A stretch of 64,000 bases of DNA, taken from NCBI GenBank assembly GCA_009733575.1, contig ML769450.1, forward strand, positions 186,001-250,000. Direction: 5' to 3'. How positions within the stretch are numbered: the first letter of the stretch is position 1; each line of letters opens with the position of its first letter. Shown here in pieces: positions 23,946 to 36,032 of the stretch. A program made the translations under genes and the position numbers. The notes under the pieces were generated by a model, which searched no databases, was not told where the DNA came from, and saw only the letters and a list, made by a program, of their open reading frames with translations. This DNA comes from Gymnopus androsaceus JB14. Its lineage: Eukaryota; Basidiomycota; Agaricomycetes; Agaricales; Omphalotaceae.

Positions 23946-24390
23946 TCATCAATCTCGTTCCTCCTACTAACTCGCTTACCCGCTTATTACTCTCTATCAT
24001 CCTCGCACTCAATGCTCGCCATCTACGAAAACCTCACGACACAAACGGTCCCATCTCACTCTCTAACTTACACCTTAAATTCTTGGACATAGTAACAAGT
24101 AGTACATACTGTGATTTGTCCTCAATGTATTCCCTCCATGTATTCATACACACGCTATTCATCTAATGTCCATGTGAAGGGATAAGTTAGGTATGCAACA
24201 AGACCTGCGTGCGTAAGAATGTCCAACAACTTCCTGTGTTCATCCCCGGGTGGACATCCTGCTAAATGTAAGTAGATAATGGTACATAGATCAAGAAATA
24301 CGTCGTCGCACGGAAACCTCCTCCATCATGTAGGTAAAAAACGAGCTAGACAATACAGCGTCAGTCAAGCAGTCAACCAAGAAGAAATAA
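23946..24390. other. Convergent intergenic, FIS1 and M50B-like peptidase
   Basis: Two 3' ends face each other. No gene or repeat seen. Confidence 0.5.
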
Positions 24391-25743
24391 TTACTTGCCA
24401 GCCTCGGCGTTCATCTCCTCCGTGGTGCGCTACAGTAACACTACTAAGTGCCATCGTCCAAAAACTCATATTGAACCCGCATTCTGTACCTTGAAAGCCA
24501 TAATACCCAACACTGCAAACGCCGCCAACACACCTACTTGGAACGTAATCCAAAACGTTGCCCATACTGTCGTCGGATATGAGCGCTAGCTGTACAGCAT
24601 CTCGGGAGAAAAAACAAAACACATACGATGAGCACCTATTCTTGGATACAGAATAGCAAACTGCGTGCAATCCGAATCGTTCGTTTTGTGGAAAAATCGA
24701 TCATCTGCCACGTCCCCTGCGAGAAATGGGAGTTTATGTATAGCTGGTCGACACTGAGGGGGGTTGATTTCATTACTTACACACTACGAAGAGCACGCTA
24801 GAAATGCACGTAAATCAGAATGAGTGAGATCCGGATAAACAACAAATGGCTCACTTCATCACTCCGATAAACAGGCAGTACCACCGTAATGCAGAGCTAT
24901 GAGACGATATGAGCGATGAAGGAACACTTGGGGAGAAAGAACAACAGCATTACGCATGGTCGATGAACCAAAAACCAATCAAAAGCCCTTCGTAGAATAT
25001 CGTTAATATAATCGTTCTGCGTCAAGATACGTTAGTTAGTACGACAACAATAAAGAGAACACGAAGCCAATAACGTACAGTTTATCGCGCACAAGTTTCA
25101 ACGGCAAGATCAACCCTACTCCTAGCACAAAGCTCATCACTTTCGCTACCAAGGTATCCCAGCCGGCTAAAACAAACAAGCCACCCAGAAGCGACGACCC
25201 AATATACCCTGATGCCAGAATGAACGTAGGATTGCCTCCCTCAACTATAGTTGCGCCTCCAATATGCGGATCGATTGTTATTCGTAGTATTCGACCTCCA
25301 GATAATATCGCCTGAACACGTCGGCATCACATTGAGACCGTCTTGGCGCATTACGGTAAACGCATCTAACACGCACCGCTATTATATGGAAAAGCTCATG
25401 AGCCCCGATGGTAAGCAGCTTCAGAGGGTTGATGAGATGTCGAATGCCAGGGACATTCCAAAAGCCAAAGATGACTACAGCCATTGAGATAAGCTGGGAT
25501 TGTTTTTTCCGTTAGAAAATCTATTAGAGTAAGCATTCAAAGCGGATGTAACGGACGACGTAGAGCACGACAATCTGTAGGATCAGAATTAGTTATAATT
25601 ATAATTATGATTCGACTGGATTTGGGTCGTACTTGGTCGGCAGTAGGAGTTAATGAGGACCCCGCAGACGAAGGTGAAGAGCTTGCGGAAGGAGGTGCGA
25701 TGGGTGGTTGAGTCGGAGTCTGAGCCATGGTTGGCAAGTTCAA
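24391..25743 (-). CDS. Peptidase M50B-like membrane protein
   Basis: Polytopic protein of the M50B-like family seen in fungi and bacteria. Reconstructed from about eight small exons: exon 1 25743/25728-25633 (a Ser/Pro-rich leader with MAQTPTQPP), then GIRHLINPLKLLTIGAHELFHIIAA, SGGRILRITIDPHIGGATIVEGG, GYIGSSLLGG, TIFYEGLLIGFWFIDHA and WDVADDRFF. Zinc-ligand candidates are the two His of HELFH, a variant of HExxH in which the Glu is kept; the downstream Asp of DxxDD also fits the family. The last exon, reached by acceptor CTGTAG, ends RTTEEMNAEAGK. The start at 25728 has a better context (CCAACCATGG) than the one at 25743. Protease activity is not proven for this family. Confidence 0.82.
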
Positions 25744-25837
25744 GGGATGGTTTTTGGAGCGGGGTTAAATAAGAACCTGGGCCGACGTGTTCGAGTAACG
25801 ATCGAGCAAATACTAATGAAAACGTCGAGCTCTGGCA

Positions 25838-25935
25838 AGCAGTTAGGCCTCGTGTAGAATGCGCGCTTTTGGTTCCGGTCAAGCAGCTCGGCGTCTATTG
25901 ACCGAGAAAGATTGAACTTATTGTCACGCGTAATC
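25838..25935 (+). promoter_or_regulatory. Duplicated upstream region, copy A
   Basis: Roughly 100 bp similar to 27269-27345: both have AAGCAGTT-GGCCTCG, GCGCGCTTTT, GCTCGGCGTCTATTGAC, TTGAACTT and TTGTCACGC in the same order. Each copy lies just upstream of a plus-strand coding region, so it looks like a duplicated promoter. Confidence 0.6.
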
Positions 25936-25970
25936 TAGACGCCCATGTAGGCGCTCTTCCTCGTCGATTC

Positions 25971-26763
25971 ATGTCGTTTCAACGGTGCGGTCAAGGACGG
26001 CTTTATGCTAAGAAACCCACCAAATATCGGTCTCCGAATCCACTACGTGGCTACGAACGGCTACAAAGACCGCTCCCGTTGTAGGCGGTTCTTCTGTCTC
26101 CTCCTCCATTCGCCGCACCGAATAAATGGGACCAGGAAACCGCAAAAGATACTCGGGTGAAACGACCCTTTCAGTTGTCATTCCCTCAAAATTTCCCACA
26201 GATGATCTGCAGACCGATAAATTCCCTTTTACTTGCGCTGACCTCAAGTGGAAGCTGCTTATTCTATACCCGATGGATTTTCTTCCTGAGCGACAGCCGC
26301 TTGCCGTGCTCGATCCTGTCCATGGAATGTTGCACAAGCCCGGAGACCCGGCACCTGCTGTGTCTCCCCGAGACAAGTTGGCTCGCACTGTATCCCTCCC
26401 AACACTCGCCATTCCTGGTTGATGCCAATCTCAATCCATTCGAGGACTTTACTGTCCCACTTTCCCGTAGTCACGATGAAAGATTATCCCTGTTTGCTGT
26501 CCTGGTCAACGCTGATTCAAAACTGAAGGCTCGGTTTGGCTGACGAGACACTCTGTCCGCCGTCGCTGCTCCAAGAAATCCGCTAATACTTTGACGCTCT
26601 GGAATTACTCATGCCAATTCACCATTCTATTAGTTCTGCGGCAGAATTTATGGCAGATGAAGATGAGTTGGTGGATGAATCTACTACTCTCACTACTCCC
26701 ATGGAGAGCACCTCGATGCCACCGATGGCAGGGAACAGCTCTGAATCCGATTCGGAAGATGTC
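25971..26763 (+). pseudogene. Decayed hypothetical gene
   Basis: Downstream of promoter copy A. Coherent protein-like stretches occur in shifting frames: 26126-26422 (TTLSVVIPSKFPTDDLQTDK, PMDFLPERQPLAVLDPVHGM), then in a second frame NPFEDFTVPLSRSHDERLSL, then an acidic C-terminus in a third frame (MADEDELVDEST, ending SSESDSEDV at 26763). At least two frame changes and in-frame stops near 26122 and 26584 separate them, with no good splice sites to join them. I do not recognise the family. It could be a gene with unusual introns, but decay is simpler. Confidence 0.4.
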
Positions 26764-27268
26764 TGATCTCCAACACACACACACGAGAGTGGCCTTAAAG
26801 GCTCATAGTACAGGATTTTGGCAGAACAAGCATCCGAACCTTCTTTGATGCGGCAATGGGTGTAATGGGTGAGTCTATCTATGATTACTTGTTATTTCCC
26901 GTTCTGAAATCAGAGTACAGGATACCAAAAGCCCTTTAGCTACCTCAACGATAGGTCTTGAGGGTACTTAGTTTCGGACTTTCTTGTTATCAGCCACAAC
27001 GATGTATCAGATTGCATGCCGCCTTTTCTTTTTTGTTACTTATTCATTGAATTATCAGTTAGGTTTCGAGATCATTGTACAGTAACGTATTTACGCATGC
27101 CAGAATGGGAAGAAAAAACTCGCTTTGACATTTCTAATTGAATAATTGAACAGATCATTGCAAGTCCCGCCTCCACATACTCTTGAACTTCTCGGCGCCA
27201 TGACCACATTGTCTACCATAAGTCTGTTCAACGTGTCCGAGTCAACGGCCTTGTCTGAGTTCAAGACA
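26764..27268. other. Intergenic, no gene seen
   Basis: About 500 bp, AT-rich in the middle, between the decayed gene and promoter copy B. No further structure found. Confidence 0.5.
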
Positions 27269-27345
27269 AGCAGTTGGCCTCGCTCGCGCGCTTTTACTTA
27301 GGAGCTCGGCGTCTATTGACTTGAACTTTTTGTCACGCATGAATT
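27269..27345 (+). promoter_or_regulatory. Duplicated upstream region, copy B
   Basis: Partner of 25838-25935, ending about 25 bp before the kinase-like start codon at 27371. See copy A for the shared motifs. Confidence 0.6.
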
Positions 27346-27370
27346 GCGCTCTATGACTTGCTCTTCCATC

Positions 27371-28780
27371 ATGCTCTCGTCGCTGCAACATTTCCTCACT
27401 AGGCTTTCCCCTATGTTTAAATGGCTCCGACTCTTTTTTCGTAAAAGATTTATCACTACTCAGAGGGTAAGATTACTATTGCTTTCAGTGTCTTCGCCCT
27501 AAACTAAGGATGTTTTAGATATTCTCCCTGGTAGCTTGGCGACAAGCTGCCACCACTGCAGATGGTCGTGCGGAACTTTGGCAGTCCTACGCTCCTTTCT
27601 TTCAATCGAAAGGATACAGACTTTGGAAGATCCGCGGTGAAATATATCATGAACCACCCGACGACATGCCTCGCGCTCCAGACGGCTTTAGCTATGAGAA
27701 TGAACACAGTGCCAACCGGGACCATGATTATGACTCTTACGTGAGACCTTTAGTTGCCTGTTTGTTTGTTTATTTCCCTCATCGCTAACCTACCTGTCCG
27801 CGGGCTATTTACTAGGCTCCTCTCCACTTTCCCGCTCGTACGAGTGATTCCCGAGATGTCTTAATCGTCCTCTTGAGTGACGGCGTGCTCGGGACCAACT
27901 GTGTTGATGTTTTGCGCACAATAGCCACAGGCAAAAACGCTGGAATCGACAGAAACCATACGTTGCCTATGCTTCATGAGATTCACCACAACAACCTTGT
28001 GTTCGGGGTGTTTCCTTTGGTCGGCAGCTTGTTTGCACCGACGTGGTTTATTAATATCGAACATGTCCTTGAAGCGATGAGCCAGATTATGGAGGTGATT
28101 CCTTTTTCTTCACGTTAGTTATCTATGCACATCTGAATGTTCTTCACCATCCAGGGTGTTGTATTTCTACATGATCATCTCGTGGTGCACCGTGTACGTA
28201 CTTATGGTCCTATTGCTTGCCCAAATCTCTTTTCAAGCCATCAATCCTTTATAGGATCTTTTCCTTAGTAACTTCCTCAGCTCGCGTCGCGATGGATTTT
28301 GGATCCCGGGTCAAAATCAAGACTTTCTACGACCTCGTTATTACATCATTGACTTTGAATGGGCTATCCGGTTCTTGCCAGACTCTGATCCCGCAACTCG
28401 AACAGTAGTCGGTCCACCAATTCCTTGGGACACTTACAGGCGCCCTGCTCCTCCCGAAATGCAATCTGAGCTCCCTTACTGTCCATTCAAGGCGGATGTA
28501 TGGCAGGTAGGCAAGTCGTTGATTAAATGTGTCGAGGTAAGCCTATTTGCATATGCTTTTTCTGCTATCCTCTGATCTTCTTCTCATATAGCATATTGAG
28601 GATATAGTTCCTGGTGTTGTCCAACTATTACAAGAAATGTCTGCTGAGAAGGCAGAAGAGCGGCCCTCTGCACGCGAAGCAGTGAACCAATTGAACAAGA
28701 TTCGGTCAGAACTTCCATCGCATGTTCTTCAGACTTCATTTGAAGAGAATTTTGACTTTATCGAGGGATCCCGACTCTGA
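27371..28780 (+). CDS. Atypical fungal protein kinase-like protein
   Basis: Six exons (27371-27466, 27519-27740, 27816-28094, 28156-28194, 28255-28536, 28592-28780), 368 aa, all phase 0. The C-lobe of a protein kinase is clear: FLHDHLVVHRDLFLSN has HRD and the loop Asn, IIDFEWAIRF is the DFG position, PPEM stands for APE, and ADVWQVG matches DVWxxG. The N-lobe is unusual: no glycine loop and no convincing VAIK lysine, and DFG is DFE. These features recall agaricomycete-expanded kinase-like families. It may be a pseudokinase or bind nucleotide in another way. A hydrophobic N-terminal stretch (WLRLFF) is too short to call a membrane span. Confidence 0.75.
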
Positions 28781-29989
28781 CTGGAGGGTCCTGTAGCCCA
28801 AAATCGGACAAAATGAAAGTGGAGCTTTAACTTACTACCTTCTGTTGCGTTTTTTTTTGTATTCTTTGATTTCTTGTACTGTACTATGAACGAAATGTAT
28901 GATTTGAGCCTCTCTTCTATGCTGCGTTGGATCACCTGAGCCAGGACATACTTCCACCTCAGAGATATGCATGTCCCTAACCTGAATGAGAATCAAGGGC
29001 TGGGTCGAGCATGTTGCGTTGGTGGCCCAAGGTCATTGAGCAGGTTTTGATAATCGATGCCGACCACCGGAAATTTTGAGGGAGCCAGGGAGCTGGATAA
29101 GCTTTATCCAACAAAAACAATCGTCGGATCGTCTCTGCCATAAAAGGTCCTGCCAAATCCCATGCACCGAATAGTTTATGTTCAAATCCGAAACGCGGAA
29201 GAAATTACAGCTCTCCCTGGCCCATCGAAATGTTCAGGTTAGGTGTCACACCCGCGTTCATGGCTCGGTGAGTTGGAGGCGATGACGGCGTTGAGAGTGA
29301 ACAACCAACTACTTAATTTGATTCCGTTTTGGGAACAGTTACCATCCCGGGACCAAGGATCTTGCTTCGTACAAGGTATGCTGGATGCTTACTTTAGCTT
29401 TACTTAAAGCAATCTCGCTTCGTACCAGGCACTTCCAGTATAAATCTATTGCACTTGACCTAACCTTTAACAACCTAGTTCCAAATTCGTAGTTTCCTTC
29501 TACATTCATTATTAGTCGGGGATTGCCACGCGAGTGCCTTTTGAAGTTTATTTCATACAGTATTGATATCATCGGAATGAATGACGCTTTGCCTGTTTTA
29601 TCGGATGGCTTACAGATTTTCTTCACCCTGCGCGGAGCCTTCCAATACCCCACTCAGGTCAAATCGACTTTCCGTTACTGATCCGGCATTGTACGCTCAT
29701 GCTACAATTCGCGCAGCTACCATGCAACCTCGGCGACATCAAACAAATTGGAACCTTGAGTAGCTGCGTGATGTCCTCATCTACTACTACATTGATACAC
29801 ATCCTGCTAAAAGCTGTTTCACGCAGCATTCTCTGCGCAGCGACATTCAATTCTTCGGGGACGTTGACCGTTTCATCTTTCATTCACCTTCATCTCCTAC
29901 TGCATCGATTGCAAGTATCCTGCAGTTGATTACCGCATATTTATGGCTATATAAGCTCACTAAAGCTGCCTCAATGGTCTATCATAATC
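28781..29989. other. Intergenic, no gene supported
   Basis: Contains several short open frames on both strands but no recognisable domain or consistent splice pattern. A small minus-strand frame at 29659-29883 is open for 74 codons; I give it no weight. Confidence 0.45.
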
Positions 29990-32112
29990 ATGGCCCACTT
30001 TGCTTGGTACTGCTCTCTAACTTGGCTAGTCTTTGGTCATGCTGCTGCTTCTTCGCTCTCCAAAAAAGATCAGGTTCAAGAGATCCAGTGGGTTAATTGT
30101 ACTGATTTCGTACCATCTACACTTGTTCAGTCAGAACTACCGAGTCCATTGCCCACCACGCTTCATTGCGGTAACCTGGTGGTACCGATGGACTACTCTA
30201 AAGGAATCAGTCCATCTAACAACATTACCATCAGCTTTGCCATGCGTCGACCTGATAATCCAAAGGGACTCATAAACTAGTGAGTCGTTCTGGTGTGCCG
30301 CTGCATGATGCAGTTCCTAACCTTAGTGGTCTTAGTTCTCCTGGTGGCCCTGGCGGAGAAGCCAACTCCTTCGCATGGGCTTTTGCTTTGAATATTTCAT
30401 CCGAGGCGTTCGGCTTCACAGGCTTGGAGGACTTTGACTTTGTCGGTGTGTACAGTTTCAAAATTCTTTACACAAGAACTTGATCTTAGGCCTAATTACT
30501 ATTTAGCAATCGATGTCCGAGGCACAGAGTTCTCCAATCCTATTAACTGTACCTCCAGCGAAATTATACCCTCGTTCATGTAAGCCTAATGTCTCATTCG
30601 TGCTTACTATTTAATCCATGAATCTGTCTAGCCCGTCTACCCAGGCTCAGTTCGATGAGATCCAGAATATCACAGCGTCGATTTACAACGCATGTGAAGC
30701 TCAGAGCACCCCCCAGGGCATTCTCAACTTTCTAAGAAGTGAAGATCTCGCCAGTGACTGGGACAGCGTGCGCGCAGCGCTAGGATACGATATTACTCAC
30801 CTTCTCGGTCTGTCCTAGTGAGTTTCTTTCGCCATATTAATACAATACCGCATACTAAACGTTGAATCAAGCGGCTCTTTGACTGGAGCAATCTACGCAT
30901 CAAAATTTCCTCAACGTGTTGGGCGGTTCGTCCTAGATGGTATAGCTTCTACGAATATTGTGGGTTCTCTCATTCAAAAGGCAATCTTCTGTGACAATTC
31001 TTGAATAGACAATCGATAATTATGTCGTCAATCAAGTCAAAGCCTACAATAGGCTGTTGCTGAGAGCTGACGCGTACTGCTTGAACGACACGACTTGTCC
31101 CTTTCACTCATTGGGAAAAGGCGCTATCCCGGAGGTTAGCTGTTTCTTTTCCGTCGTATAGCTTTGATTCTGATGTTTACGTTCAACTATAGGCGTTCCA
31201 GTCTATTATCGCCAATGCCACGGCGGGAGATTTCCCCAACGTTAATGCAGACGATATTCGAGCGGTCGCAGCTCTTTCCTTCTTCGCGGGATCCCCGAAT
31301 TTTACAGCTTTCAACCTCGCTCTAGCTGATGCTATACAAGGAGATGCAAGTTCACTTACTTACAGTGGTGCCTTTGCTACTGAATATTCTGCTGGGCTCA
31401 TTGCCATTCTTCCTTTGTTCTGTTCGGATATTCGTGAGTTTTACTTCCAATTTCGCGGAGTTAATCCATACTGATTGCTGCGTATCAGTACTTTCGGACA
31501 CGTCGTTCGATGCATATGCAAAGATACTGAGTGACGTTGCAGCGGTTGATACGTTTGAATTGCGATTCTCCCAGATCCTGAGTTTGGCAGTACGTAGTAT
31601 TGCAAATATTCCGCGCAGGCTTTTGCTGATTCGTTGTAGGCCTTTTGTGATGCCTGGCCTTTGCATGGAGATGTAACTGGACCTCATCCAGACAATTCTT
31701 CATTAATGCTTGTCACGTCCGATTTCGATCTCAAGTAAGAGCTACTAATACATACAAGCATCCGACGCAGTCACACTAACAATCCTTGTACATAGCACCC
31801 CTACTGAGAACGTCATCTTTCAACGAGGAGACACGCCCAATTCGGTCGTGGTTCGACGCCACGGGGAGGACCACGGAAGTTACTACGGTAAGTCTCATTC
31901 AATGGGTTTTGTCTACTTGCTGACATCAAAAAACAGTTCCTGGGCCGGTACGCGATGTAGAAATAGCCTACCTTACCACTGGGGTGTTCCCAGAAGCAAC
32001 TAACCAGACCTTCATATCGGTGTTTGAACCCGGTCAAACGATTCCTGGCCCAGAAGATCCTTATGCTGTCCCGGTAGGACCAGCTGCTGGAGAGGGGTTT
32101 TCTCCTGAGTAG
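29990..32112 (+). CDS. Secreted S33-like serine peptidase / alpha-beta hydrolase (TAP-like)
   Basis: Extracellular alpha/beta hydrolase similar to tripeptidyl aminopeptidase or proline iminopeptidase-type enzymes. Starts with a signal peptide (MAHFAWYCSLTWLVFGHAAA). About ten short introns. Motifs: oxyanion SPGGPGGEANSF, IDVRGTEFSNP, nucleophile elbow GLSYGSLTG (split by an intron after TCCTA), catalytic Asp candidate VTSDFDLNTPTENV, and His candidate HGEDHGSYYV near the C-terminus, which matches a TAP-like C-terminal domain. Several N-x-S/T sequons and paired cysteines fit secretion. The end at 32110-32112 (GEGFSPE) is clean. Exact substrate unknown. Confidence 0.83.
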
Positions 32113-35100
32113 GTTCATGTTAAATGTTGACAATGACTCGAACTTGAATTGTCTTGTCTTCTACTCCTTCTCTCGATGCTGTTGTCAACAGTTATAGTCG
32201 TTCCTTACTCTTTCCCGTCGTTATCCACCTGCCACTGCGGTTCCTCTTCTTTTTAGATATATTCTTTTAATTTGTTTCGTTCCTTGTTCTAGTTAGGATC
32301 ATTACTCTAGATTTATGAGAACTTGCTTTGATTTCAAACTCTGGCACCGGGAGTCTGAGATGCGACCTTCACCGACTCATCAACATAGCTTTCAGAAGCC
32401 AATGCTATTAACATGCTATCAGTCGTTTTCCACGAGAATTCTAGGAATTATCCCGTCGTCCTTTAAAGGGACTGCTTCAAGCCTAATCAGTCGTCAAGGA
32501 TGCGTCTCCGACGATACGAAAACATACTTCAAAGAGGAAACCGAACTCTGGTTTCCTCCGACTCTTCCCTAGGAAAAGTTTTCCCAGGCTGAGCAGAAGC
32601 TGGTACTTACTTCGCGTCATGTCATGGGTAGAGCTCGGGGAAAACGAGAAGTTCTGTACTAAAACTGCACAAAATCATGCAAGAACGAGAAGAATGTCAA
32701 TTTCAAGGAGTTCAATTACTATTTTACAGGTACACAAATTAATTATCAAGTAGCAAGTATTAATTTTGAGAGATAAATAGAGGAATAAAAAGTCATTTAT
32801 GATACTATTAGTATTATGTGTCGAGGATGAACCACATAAGTTAAAAAGCCGAGACAAGTCGGTATGATGCGCCAGCAAGTATCATGCTTCGTGCCCAAGA
32901 GCCTCGAGTTTCCAGGATAGAGGATCTGGAGAAGCGTTCCGCTCAAAAAGAGTGGATGTGTCCTTTGCGAGTGCGTGAGAACTAGAGATGCATTACGCTT
33001 CCAAGACGGTGGCGAAGCGTCATGCTCACCAGACTCGCGCTTCCAAGAGGGAGGACTGGGAGCAACAGCTCGCTCACGCTTCCAATCAGGAGGGGAGGGT
33101 TTGCTCGTCTCAAGGTAAGAATGACTTTTGGTTTATTGGGTATGTGCTTGCTAAATGATTGGCATACAGTTCGCTTTCGCAATCGCAATCGCTTTCGTTT
33201 CACAAATGCTCTCCTCGGCTCGCGCGCGCAAACTGTCCTCTTCAAGTCATAGAACAGCTAGTTTACATCCCTCCTACAACTTTCACTATGCAAACAATGT
33301 TGAGTCCGCGTTCAACCTTTCCATCTCCCTACCCTATGGCTTGTCCGATTTTGCACCACCAGAAAGATCTGCGCTTAGCCTCGAGAAGGAGATTATGCGT
33401 CTACAAGAAGTGTTGAAGAAGCGAGAGGCTGAGATTGAACTTGGTATAGTGAAGCTTGTACTAGAGGATTTTCCGGCGTTGAGCTGGGAGGTTTGGAGAC
33501 TGCGTGTGCGGAGTAATCAGATAGGAATGAGAAAGAGGTAGCGAAGAAGAATGAGTTGGAGGCGATGGCTTGTTCGCGGGCGGCGTTGAAAGTTATGACG
33601 TGAGTGAGAGGGATTTGTTTTCGGTGTAGACTGCGATGGATTCGGTCAGATTGGGAGCCGAAGGGGAGTACTTGAAGGTTTCGGGGGAGACACCAGTGGT
33701 TTTGGCTGGGTTTGTGACCATATTGGGAGGAACGGAAAGGTAACAGAACCATAGAAACAAGTAAAGAGGCAAGAAAGTTCGAGAGACTCATCCTTCCTCG
33801 ACATCATCCCATCCGCCCTCCTTTTCGTTTACACAACTCGTTTGTATTGCATTCGGCGGGACTGACAAGCAATCATGAATGAGGTTGGAATGAAGATGAG
33901 GAACTTTGCGCTGGAGTGATCACTGAGGGTAGAGATGACGTTTCCGAGAGCGAGGAGACCTCCGTTCATGGATATAGCAGCCGTCGTTTCAGCTAGAGTA
34001 GGATTAGAAGCCTGTAGATAGGATAATGCCTCCTTAATCTTTCAGACCCAGCTAAACGAATCTTGGATACAATTTTCGTCCATTCTCCACCTTAGCATGG
34101 TCTACGGAGGACTGGATGGACGCAGTCCACCGCCTCAGTGCAGCCCGGCGTCTATCTTCCACTGCCTTGTAGCGTGCACCTCGGCCAAAAGAGAAAAAAA
34201 CAATATCGCAATCATTGAATCAACTTCCTGCTTCAGTAGAAATTTAGTTGGATCGATCTCCGGCCTCTCTTGCCTCTTGTCTACATAAACCATACACCAG
34301 GATGAAAGCGCGAAATGGATTGCAATGAATGATATTTTTCAGTCGGTCTCTCATTCAAGATAATTGCTTTGCCCTTTTTGGAGCTGCGAAGTCGAGGAAT
34401 TTACGGGACATTGTCAGTACAAACTCCAAATCCATCGAAAAATATTCACGACGCATTTGAACTTTCCTAGCCGTGATATTTTGGCCTCGAGCAACAGTCA
34501 GTTAACAGTCATACCACAGTGATCTCAACCTCGGCCAGCCCAGGCTAAAATTGCCAGCTACGTGCGACCATTCATGCTTGGCTGAATAAGTACAGTTATT
34601 TGATTCGGCGTCGGGGACTTGGGTAATCTCTTGAAAGCTCGAGTCCTAGTTTCCGCTCCCGTCACGGAGTTGAAAGAAAATGCAACCCCAGGTCGAAATT
34701 CAACAATCGCTAGTGGATCGATGTCCGTCGGAGCGTAGTACCGAATCCTACCTCGGGATACATATCCACTACGATTTACTCCAAGCATCAAAGAGAACAT
34801 GGAGTTGCTTTCTCGAATAGGACGAGTGAAGGACTAGATTAGGTATCGTACATGTTACCATGCTAGCTGATACGTTGCGGCTGACAACCTATCGTAGCTT
34901 CTATGATCTTCAGCGATACGGGAAGATATATACAAGGTTGTATTATTCGTGGTTTCGTTCAACTCCAGTGTATAGCAAGTTGTTATCCGACCACAATTCC
35001 GTGAAAAGGCGTTGTCTACTCGCTTCCAGTAAGTATACGTTACTTGATTCACTCCAGCGAGGATCAACTATGATCACGGTTCTACGGAGTACTACGGATT

Positions 35101-35196
35101 ACGACCAGCCAGGTATATAAGCCTCGAAATACTCAAAGCTACAACCCCAATACTTCATCTGTTTAAAGCTCAATCTCGACCTACTCATTTACCTCA
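32113..35196. other. Gene-poor stretch with unresolved ORF at 33155-33541
   Basis: 3 kb without a gene that I can support. The plus strand at 33155-33541 is open and ends in a heptad-like helix (LEKEIMRLQEVLKKREAEIE), and a minus frame at 33393-33791 overlaps it; neither matches a family I know. 32690-32830 is very AT-rich. Around 33000-33090 the motif CGCTTCCAA recurs three times in 100 bp. Most likely old decayed sequence. Confidence 0.4.
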
Positions 35197-36032
35197 ATGT
35201 CCAAAATCATCGCATTCGTCGGTTTCACCGCCAGTGAATCATTCGTCAAAGACCGCGCGCAATTCAATGAAGCTCTTGCAAAAATCGCCACTGTAGATGG
35301 ACATGTTAGGTGAAAGTGTTGTGAACATTACTCAGATAATTATGTTCTGATGTTTCTCTACTCTCCAAGCTCCTTCTGGGGTCTGCAGGTATCTGAGGAG
35401 GGTGCTAAGATGGGATACATTATCGCCGGTCGGTTTAATCTGTTTCTTGTCGGTGTAAACGATGGTGACCATAGTATTTTTATAAACAGTATGGGAATCC
35501 ACCGAGCATTACAAGAGATTCACTACTAGCGAAATATTCAATCAAACTTTTGCCATTCTCAAAACCGCTGCTGCTAGCGAAATCACACGCTACCAGGTAA
35601 GTAAATAGATTCAGTGGCTCCTCTGTAAATTTTGTTAAAACATGGACTGTAGTTTACTGCTGTGACGGGTACACCCCTTCCTGCACTTCAAGCTGAGATT
35701 ACAGAGCTCGCCGTTGTAAAACCCAAAGCGGGAGTCTCAGCTAGCGCGGTCACGGAGGCCACGAACAGGGTTACCAACACTTTCAATGCGCATGGACACC
35801 CAGCTGCTCTTGGACAGAGCGTTAATGGAGACGAAGTATACCTCATTGTTGTTGGCTGGCCCTCAGTTACGGTGCGTACTATAGCTGTCTAACCAATATC
35901 ATGTCTGATATCTCGAATCCTTAGGAGAGTCTTGCTAACGTAAAGGGCGAACCTTTCGCATCCCTCCTTGTCGACTTCTTGTCTGTGGCTGATCTCGAGA
36001 GGACCCACGCTGTTCTTGACAAGCACAATTGA
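35197..36032 (+). CDS. ABM-like small protein, probable dimeric alpha/beta barrel
   Basis: Small protein of about 190-200 aa with five exons: MSKIIAFVGFTASESFVKDR, SFWGLQVSEEGAKMGYII, VWESTEHYKRFTTSEIF, an exon opening FTAVTGTPLPALQAEI, and ESLANVKGEPFASLLVDFLS. The pattern of a short strand, a tryptophan before E-(S/H)-T-E-HY, and a second similar half suggests the antibiotic-biosynthesis-monooxygenase-like ferredoxin fold, duplicated. All introns are 50-70 nt with normal borders. The family call rests on pattern only; no catalytic residue can be assigned. Confidence 0.6.

Noticed and set aside
33155..33541. bZIP-like transcription factor
   Set aside because: There is a heptad-like helix but no basic DNA-binding region before it, and no intron or neighbour support.
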